Origin: Rhodospirillales bacterium
GTDB lineage: Bacteria; Pseudomonadota; Alphaproteobacteria; Acetobacterales; Acetobacteraceae
Direction of reading: 5' to 3'
DNA length: 10,070 bases
Assembly (NCBI GenBank): GCA_028866335.1
Contig: JAGWIL010000044.1
Location: forward strand, 1-10,070
In this document: positions 5,733-10,070 of the stretch, piece by piece
Position numbering within the stretch: the stretch's first letter is position 1
How the letters are laid out: each line of letters begins with the position of its first letter
Translations under genes and position numbers: made by a program
The notes under the pieces: generated by a model
The model's database searches: none
What the model was told of the DNA's origin: nothing
Seen by the model: only the letters and a program-made list of their open reading frames with translations

Positions 5733-7205
5733 TCAGCCCTCACCCTGAGGGCGCTCGAAGGCGTCCTTGCCGTCGAAGCGTTGCAGCTTCTCGATATGCA
5801 TCCAGGTAAATTTCGCGCCGATGCGCTGCACGAGATATGAAATCTCCGGCTGGCCCTCGCTGCGGCTGGCCGCCAGCGAGATAGGGTGCTTCAGCATGAA
5901 GCGCGCGGCGAAATGGTCGACGAGGAAGGTCTGCCCGCCGATGGGTGGATAAACAGTGACGCCGCGGTTGGAGATGCCGGTGAGAGTGAACGGGCTGTAT
6001 TCGGAGATTTCCTCCAGCGTTTTGCCCAGGGTCTCGGCGTCCTGGTCTGTTTCGAGAAATACATCGATACCCACCAGCTCGCGCGTGGTTGGCTCCATAT
6101 GTGCGGTAAGCTTAGGCCAGGCCGTGAGTTCCAGCTTCTTGTAGGTGCGGGACTTCATGGCGGATTCGCGGCCGAGATTGGCGATGACCTGGTCTGCATA
6201 AGCCGCGGTGCCAACGCCATGGCCGCGCGGGGCGAGGTCTCCGGTGAGGTTGTGGCCCTCCGCGAGGGTAACAAACAGGGCCTGCTCAACTTTTTCGGCA
6301 ATATCGAAGCTGCCGATATGGCGCAGCAGCATGATAGCGGCGGAGAGCAAAGCAGTGGGATTCGCCATGTCCTTACCGGCAATGTCCGGTGCCGAGCCAT
6401 GCACGGCTTCAAACATCGCCACCTGGTCGCCCAGATTAGAGGATGGCGCGATGCCCAGCCCGCCAACCAGCCCGGCCGCGAGGTCAGAGATAATGTCGCC
6501 ATTCATGTTGGAGGTCACGATGACGTCGTAATTCTCGGGGCGGATGACAAGCTGGTGAGCGCAATTATCGATAATCACCTGGCTGGCCTTAATGCCGGGG
6601 TATTCAGTTGCAACCTTCTCGCCCATGCGCTTCATCATGCCCTCGGTGAGCTTCATGATATTGGCTTTATGGGCGACGGTGACTTCCTTGCGCTCCTCGG
6701 CCAGCGCCACACCATAAGCGGCGCGGATGATGCGCTCACAGCCAGGGGCGGTCATCAGCTTCAGGCACTGGGCGACGGTAGTGGTCTGCATATGCTCGAT
6801 GCCCGCGTAAACGTCTTCCACGTTCTCGCGCACGATCACCATGTCGATCCCGCGACCGGAGAACGGGGTGACGATGCCGGGCAGCTCGCGCACCGGGCGA
6901 ATATTGGCGTAAAGCTCGAAATATTTACGCATCGTGACGTTGGCGGATTTACCGCCATGGCCGATGGGGGTTTCCAGCGGGGATTTCAGCGCCAGCTTGT
7001 TGGCGGAGATGCTGTCCAGCGTCTCACGCGGCACGCCGGTGAGGACACCGCGCTCAAACGCCTTCGCACCCGCTTCGGCAACTTCCCATTCGATGGGCGC
7101 ACCCGCAGCGTCCAAAATCTTCATGGTCGCCTGCATCACCTCGGGGCCGATACCGTCCCCCGGCAAAGCTGTGACTTTGGTTTTCGAGAGGGCATCGGCT
7201 GGCAT
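5733..7205 (-). CDS. icd: Isocitrate dehydrogenase, Thermus/Rickettsia-type, predicted NAD+-dependent
   Basis: The 490-residue enzyme oxidatively decarboxylates isocitrate to 2-oxoglutarate in the TCA cycle. Visible residues include the nucleotide-loop start ALPGDGIGPEV (13-23), the isocitrate-phosphate-site motif SANVTMR (S87, N89, R93), R103, R126, Y133 in ENVEDVYAG, K180 in AHKANIMK, and metal-binding D213 and D237/D241 in MNGDIISDLAAG. After HGSAP comes D274-I275, the pair found in NAD+-using members of the family; E. coli NADP+ IDH has Lys-Tyr there. A C-terminal extension of about 140 residues matches the longer Thermus/Rickettsia IDH type. The chosen ATG at 7205 has GGAG 7 nt upstream. 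An upstream in-frame start at 7301 would overlap the previous gene and add an atypical tail. The identity as IDH is firm; the cofactor is inferred. Confidence 0.93.
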   Translation of the reverse strand: MPADALSKTKVTALPGDGIGPEVMQATMKILDAAGAPIEWEVAEAGAKAFERGVLTGVPRETLDSISANKLALKSPLETPIGHGGKSANVTMRKYFELYANIRPVRELPGIVTPFSGRGIDMVIVRENVEDVYAGIEHMQTTTVAQCLKLMTAPGCERIIRAAYGVALAEERKEVTVAHKANIMKLTEGMMKRMGEKVATEYPGIKASQVIIDNCAHQLVIRPENYDVIVTSNMNGDIISDLAAGLVGGLGIAPSSNLGDQVAMFEAVHGSAPDIAGKDMANPTALLSAAIMLLRHIGSFDIAEKVEQALFVTLAEGHNLTGDLAPRGHGVGTAAYADQVIANLGRESAMKSRTYKKLELTAWPKLTAHMEPTTRELVGIDVFLETDQDAETLGKTLEEISEYSPFTLTGISNRGVTVYPPIGGQTFLVDHFAARFMLKHPISLAASRSEGQPEISYLVQRIGAKFTWMHIEKLQRFDGKDAFERPQGEG

Positions 7206-7236
7206 AAGCGTGCTCCATGCTTTTATTGGCGGCGGG

Positions 7237-7242
7237 GTTATA
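7237..7242 (-). promoter_or_regulatory. Candidate -10 element for icd
   Basis: Read on the minus strand, TATAAC lies 31 nt upstream of the icd start inside the 79-bp gap after the acyltransferase gene. It forms part of the small palindrome GTTATAAC. No convincing -35 is seen. This is weak support for icd having its own promoter. Confidence 0.22.
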
Positions 7243-7284
7243 ACGCGCCGTTGCGGTAGGGCATATGTGCACTGTTCAGAGCGG

Positions 7285-8418
7285 CTATGGGCTGGCAGCA
7301 CTTCTGGAGGCTGGGCGCAGGCGCAGCAACATTTCTAGCCGGGCGCGCAGCCAGGCGGTGCTGGGGGTTTCGAAGAGCCTGTGAAGCGCCAACGCCGCCA
7401 CCTGCGACGTAACGAGGCAGATAAGGACATAGGCGGCTGGACCGCCCGCCTGATGCAAATGCCCCCAGGCAATGGCGGCGGCGCGCATGACAAAAGGATG
7501 CGTCAGATAAAGCGCGTAGGAGGCGTCGCCTAATATGATGAGACCGCGTTCCAGCAGGTTTTGGAGTGATACGCCGCGCCCCGTTACCGCCGCGGCAACC
7601 AGCAATGTGGCGGGGAGCCCGTTGGCGATAGCCCGATTCCAGCCTTCGGGCTGCCAGTGCAGGAAAATGAGCGCGCCAGCCGCCATGGCCAGCCGAATAA
7701 ACCCGGGCAGGCTCAGCCGCCCAGGCAAAAAGGTCAGGAACGTGCCGGCACAGAATTCCAGCACGATTGGGTTCGACCAAGTTTGCAACACGGTGCCATG
7801 CAGCAGCCCGGCCTGCCCGGCGGCGGCCAGCAGCGCCAGGGCCGCCGTAACGCCAAAAGCGGCGAGAATGGGACGCAGCGCCAGGAAAGGTAGGAAAAGC
7901 GCGTAGAAAAACATCTCATAATTCAGCGTCCAGCCAAGGCCGAGGGCAGGTTGCACCAGCCCATCCGGCCGCGCGGCGGGAATGAAGAGATAGGATTTCA
8001 GAATATAGAGGGGGCCGCCAATATCGCCGTGAATGGTGCCCGGCGCGATGGCCAGGGGCAACAGAAACAGGCTCGTCATCAGCCAATAGAGCGGTACGAT
8101 ACGGGCGATCCGGCGTGCCATGAAACGCCGCCCAGCCTTGGGAGTGCCGCAAAGGCCGCGCGAGGAATGCAGGATGACGAGGCCGGAAATGACAAAAAAT
8201 ATGTCGACCCCAGCGCCCCAGGGCATGGCGCCTTGGAGCCATTTCAGCTGCTGGGATTGGGGCCAGAGGCCCAACGCGTTATACGCCACATGGTCAAAAA
8301 CCACGGAAAGCGCCGCGAGCGCACGCAACGCCTGAACCAGTGGAAATTGCTGGCGCCGGGAAACTGCTTTTTTGGCTTCAGGTTCAGCCGGGTGCACCCC
8401 TGGTGGTTGGCTATTCAA
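7285..8418 (-). CDS. Acyltransferase-3 family membrane protein (OafA/YrhL-like)
   Basis: The 377-residue multi-spanning protein belongs to the acyltransferase-3 family, which moves acyl groups (often acetyl) onto envelope glycans or lipids. Family marks are FPLVQALRALAALSVVFDHV with conserved R32 and the likely catalytic H43, GVDIFFVISGLVI (70-82), and the basic segment ARRIARIVPLYW (101-112). About ten hydrophobic segments follow, then a short basic C-terminus. No extra periplasmic SGNH domain is present. The start is uncertain. No ATG precedes the domain; the best choice is TTG at 8418 with GATAAGG 9 nt upstream, and GTG at 8397 is an alternative. That TTG, its ribosome-binding site and the first 15 codons lie in a duplicated copy of the ferredoxin-NADP reductase gene end. 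The neighbouring upstream gene is a GT-C glycosyltransferase, so both may modify the same surface molecule (inference). Confidence 0.9.
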   Translation of the reverse strand: MNSQPPGVHPAEPEAKKAVSRRQQFPLVQALRALAALSVVFDHVAYNALGLWPQSQQLKWLQGAMPWGAGVDIFFVISGLVILHSSRGLCGTPKAGRRFMARRIARIVPLYWLMTSLFLLPLAIAPGTIHGDIGGPLYILKSYLFIPAARPDGLVQPALGLGWTLNYEMFFYALFLPFLALRPILAAFGVTAALALLAAAGQAGLLHGTVLQTWSNPIVLEFCAGTFLTFLPGRLSLPGFIRLAMAAGALIFLHWQPEGWNRAIANGLPATLLVAAAVTGRGVSLQNLLERGLIILGDASYALYLTHPFVMRAAAIAWGHLHQAGGPAAYVLICLVTSQVAALALHRLFETPSTAWLRARLEMLLRLRPASRSAASP

Positions 8419-8464
8419 AATGCAGCGCCTTATCCGAGTTTATAATGGCAATGCCGGTATGGGC
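8374..8464 (-). repeat. Copy 2 of a 91-bp direct repeat derived from the FNR gene end
   Basis: This segment aligns without gaps to 9929-10019, at 70 of 91 identical positions. It includes a 25-bp perfect core (8412-8436 matching 9967-9991). The offset is a constant 1555 bp. It covers the remnant of the reductase C-terminus, the TTG start and about 15 codons of the acyltransferase leader. Together with copy 1 it brackets the GT-C glycosyltransferase gene. Confidence 0.9.
8384..8464 (-). pseudogene. Remnant of the ferredoxin-NADP reductase C-terminus
   Basis: Translated in the reductase frame, this stretch gives AHTGIAIINSDKALHFE, a TAG stop, then PTTRGAPG and TGA. The intact gene end reads [17 protein letters not shown] then YSTTKGVPG. 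That is 17 of 26 identical residues, with the terminal stop at the same offset and no indels. The Tyr codon has become TAG, so this is a decayed duplicate, not a gene. It sits between the glycosyltransferase stop and the acyltransferase start, overlapping the acyltransferase N-terminal codons in another frame. Confidence 0.88.
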
Positions 8465-8476
8465 TGGCAGTGATGC

Positions 8477-9907
8477 TTAATCTTTGGCGATGATGAAGCG
8501 CCGCGCGGCGGATGGAAAAACAGGCTCAAATGGCGGCGGCGGTTTGGCCTCCTGGCACCACCCTTTGGGTTTAACCCAGTAACAGATCTGCGGGACGCTA
8601 CCGCTAAATGGACCACGATTTCTGGCCACGCAGGATTGCCGGACGAAGCCTGGCGGAATGCCACCAATGTTTTTTGGCGCGATGATGGCGTCTGTTTGCG
8701 GCGCATTCGCTGCGTTGGTGAAATCGGTTTTGCCGAAGATCGGCGTGATCGGCATTAAATGACTGTTCGCAGTGCTTACGGCCACGGCGCAAGGGTGGCG
8801 TTGCGCGAGGTCATTGGAAAGCTGGTAAGCGGTTGTCTGCATCAACAGGTTTATGAGCACCAGCGGGCTGAGGAAAGCGCCGGAGAGCAGGAACAACCCA
8901 GCCACACCACGCCTTGATGCTGAAAACTGCGGCCAGCTTGCCGCCACCCCCACCCCAACTAGGGGGATCGTGAGCGCAATGGCGGGAAAGATGAAGCGGA
9001 ATTCCTTATGCGGAATCAGGCTGTGCTCCGCGAGGATGGAAAGTGCCGCGAGCGCCACGAAAGGCAGCGCCCGCGCGCCACGTGAGGCAAACAGCAGAAG
9101 CGGGGCGATGCTCCACAGCCAATCGGCCAGCAGCATCAACGGGTAGAAACCGGGTGGCGAACCACCGAATGAGCTGGAGGAGATACCAACAACGGCGTTG
9201 AGATAAATATTAAGCCAGAAGCTGCGGAATGGCTGGCCCCAGGTCAGCCAGTCCAGCCCGCCTGCCAGCAGCAAAGGCACACAGGCGATGCCGACGCCAA
9301 CCAGCCAGAAACGGATATTCCGCCCGCAGAGATAAATGCCGATGATGGCGATGGCGGGGGCAAGCTGCTCGCGCAGTACAAAACTCAGGCCCAGCAAAAA
9401 CCCAGCGGTCAGAACATGATGGGTGGCCCCACCCTGGCGCGCGCGGGAGGCAAAATACGCCGCGGGCACCAGGGCATAGGCGCTTAAGGCTTCCTCCAGC
9501 GCATGCGGGGCCATCAGCCATAAATCCGGCCACAATGCCGCCAGCCCGCCCGCGATAAGCCCGCCCCTTATGCCATGATACATCCGGCCCCATTGGAACG
9601 AGCACCAGACAATCGTGAGCGATAGAAAGCAGAGCAGTACTTTTACCAGCACAATCCCGGCATGGGGCGAGCCGCTCAGGGTTTTCGCCAGCCAGACCGG
9701 CCCTGCCAGAACACCGGGGATAAGCCAGGAGCGCAAGCCGACCTGAAACTCCCACGGCACCGGGCCGCTGCCATAAACCAGCCGGTGCGCCTGCCCGATA
9801 TATTGCATGATCTCATCGGGTGCGACGAAGTTATTGTCGAACAGCGCCACAGGCAGGCGCATGAGCAATGCCAGCACCAGGCAAAAAGCCAGTGGATATG
9901 CCTCCAT
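8477..9907 (-). CDS. GT-C membrane glycosyltransferase, GT22 / Alg9 / PIG-B mannosyltransferase-like
   Basis: The product is 476 residues from the ATG at 9907, or 498 from a TTG at 9973. It is a polytopic membrane protein with about ten hydrophobic segments. The first predicted outside loop holds APDEIMQYIGQAHRLVYG, the acidic catalytic motif position of GT-C enzymes, followed by PWEFQVGLRSWLIPG. Further on are SSSSFGGSPPGFYP and the sequence PHKEFRFIFPAI, which matches the HKExRF signature of GT22 mannosyltransferases (PIG-B, Alg9, Alg12). It probably transfers a sugar from a polyprenyl-phosphate donor to an envelope glycan or lipid; donor and acceptor are not deducible. The soluble C-terminal tail of about 120 residues has no recognisable domain. 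The ATG is 31 bp after the reductase stop but has a weak ribosome-binding site. The TTG alternative has GATAAGG 9 nt upstream and would overlap the reductase end by 35 bp. Confidence 0.82.
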   Translation of the reverse strand: MEAYPLAFCLVLALLMRLPVALFDNNFVAPDEIMQYIGQAHRLVYGSGPVPWEFQVGLRSWLIPGVLAGPVWLAKTLSGSPHAGIVLVKVLLCFLSLTIVWCSFQWGRMYHGIRGGLIAGGLAALWPDLWLMAPHALEEALSAYALVPAAYFASRARQGGATHHVLTAGFLLGLSFVLREQLAPAIAIIGIYLCGRNIRFWLVGVGIACVPLLLAGGLDWLTWGQPFRSFWLNIYLNAVVGISSSSFGGSPPGFYPLMLLADWLWSIAPLLLFASRGARALPFVALAALSILAEHSLIPHKEFRFIFPAIALTIPLVGVGVAASWPQFSASRRGVAGLFLLSGAFLSPLVLINLLMQTTAYQLSNDLAQRHPCAVAVSTANSHLMPITPIFGKTDFTNAANAPQTDAIIAPKNIGGIPPGFVRQSCVARNRGPFSGSVPQICYWVKPKGWCQEAKPPPPFEPVFPSAARRFIIAKD

Positions 9908-9928
9908 AAGCCGCCGGATGCGCCCGGC

Positions 9929-10019
9929 GGCCTGTGGCTCAGCCAGGCACGCCCTTGGTTGTTGAATATTCAAAATGCAGCGCCTTATCCGGGTTCACGA
10001 TGGCATAGATGGCATGGGC
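9929..10019 (-). repeat. Copy 1 of the 91-bp direct repeat (intact FNR gene end)
   Basis: This is the intact partner of the repeat at 8374-8464. It covers the last 27 codons of the reductase gene plus 10 bp beyond its stop. It contains the TTG and GATAAGG that could start the glycosyltransferase. The in-frame leader from that TTG ([15 protein letters not shown]) resembles the acyltransferase leader (MNSQPPGVHPAEPEA). Confidence 0.9.
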
Positions 10020-10070
10020 CGCCACGGCCCCTTCGGCGAAGCCTTGCAAAATCAGCTTCAGCTTGCCGGG
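9939..10070 (-). CDS. Ferredoxin/flavodoxin-NADP+ reductase (thioredoxin-reductase-like), C-terminal end
   Basis: Only the last 43 codons are in the window. They encode [20 protein letters not shown], then [18 protein letters not shown] and TGA. The segment [10 protein letters not shown] is the C-terminal FAD-domain helix of the thioredoxin-reductase-like flavoprotein family. The HFEYSTTKG tail is characteristic of the FNR-like branch (YumC-type, EC 1.18.1.2) rather than true thioredoxin reductases, which end differently. The enzyme passes electrons between NADPH and ferredoxin or flavodoxin in the cytosol. The gene continues beyond the right edge. Its 3' end is the source of the duplicated segment further down. 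Confidence 0.85.
   Translation of the reverse strand, partial: PGKLKLILQGFAEGAVAAHAIYAIVNPDKALHFEYSTTKGVPG

Noticed and set aside
5736..5752. Hairpin GCCCTCA-CCC-TGAGGGC between the ferritin-like and icd genes as a terminator
   Set aside because: The stem is perfect but only 7 bp, lies within the last icd codons, and has no T-tract on either side.
5886..7259. 457-codon open frame on the plus strand opposite icd
   Set aside because: It is antisense to the isocitrate dehydrogenase gene; its His/Gly/Asp-rich translation is typical of a shadow frame.
7206..7298. A third copy of the reductase gene-end repeat downstream of the acyltransferase gene
   Set aside because: Only 13 bp match. The following sequence does not align with either full copy without large gaps, and no [13 protein letters not shown] codons are recognisable.

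Overview
The window comes from a GC-rich bacterial chromosome. The gene content (PepA, CysQ, TrpBA, a Thermus-type isocitrate dehydrogenase, and a thioredoxin-reductase-like ferredoxin-NADP reductase) suggests an alphaproteobacterium, possibly Acetobacteraceae or another Rhodospirillales. That placement is inference, since no rRNA or other phylogenetic marker is present. Genes are densely packed and no gene-free stretch exceeds 300 bases.

Layout, left to right. At 1-392 (minus) is the N-terminal part of leucyl aminopeptidase PepA, divergent from cysQ at 478-1233 (plus). Two small His/Gly-rich lipoprotein genes follow (1278-1832 and 1904-2095, plus) and end at a strong bidirectional hairpin terminator (2108-2139). 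From the other side that terminator also closes a minus-strand transcription unit, trpB-trpA-phyH (5063 down to 2146). In it the tryptophan synthase genes overlap by 4 bp, and a phytanoyl-CoA dioxygenase-family gene follows only 21 bp after trpA. Divergent from trpB is a non-haem bacterioferritin-like gene (5198-5722) with a near-palindromic Fur-type operator in its promoter region. It converges with an isocitrate dehydrogenase gene (7205-5733, minus) whose cofactor motif predicts NAD+ rather than NADP+.

The right-hand 2.8 kb holds two large membrane enzymes on the minus strand: an acyltransferase-3 (OafA-like) protein (8418-7285) and a GT-C glycosyltransferase related to the GT22 / PIG-B / Alg9 mannosyltransferases (9907-8477). 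They lie downstream of the 3' end of a ferredoxin/flavodoxin-NADP+ reductase gene. Both probably act on the envelope, glycosylating and acylating surface glycans or lipids.

The most unusual structure is here. A 91-bp segment covering the end of the reductase gene and the start of whatever follows is present twice, without indels, at 9929-10019 and 8374-8464. It includes a 25-bp perfect core and a recognisable broken reductase C-terminus. The two copies bracket the glycosyltransferase gene and place the same TTG/ribosome-binding-site context in front of both membrane-protein genes. This looks like an insertion or duplication event at the 3' end of the reductase gene. I do not see a complete new defence or mobile system in the window.
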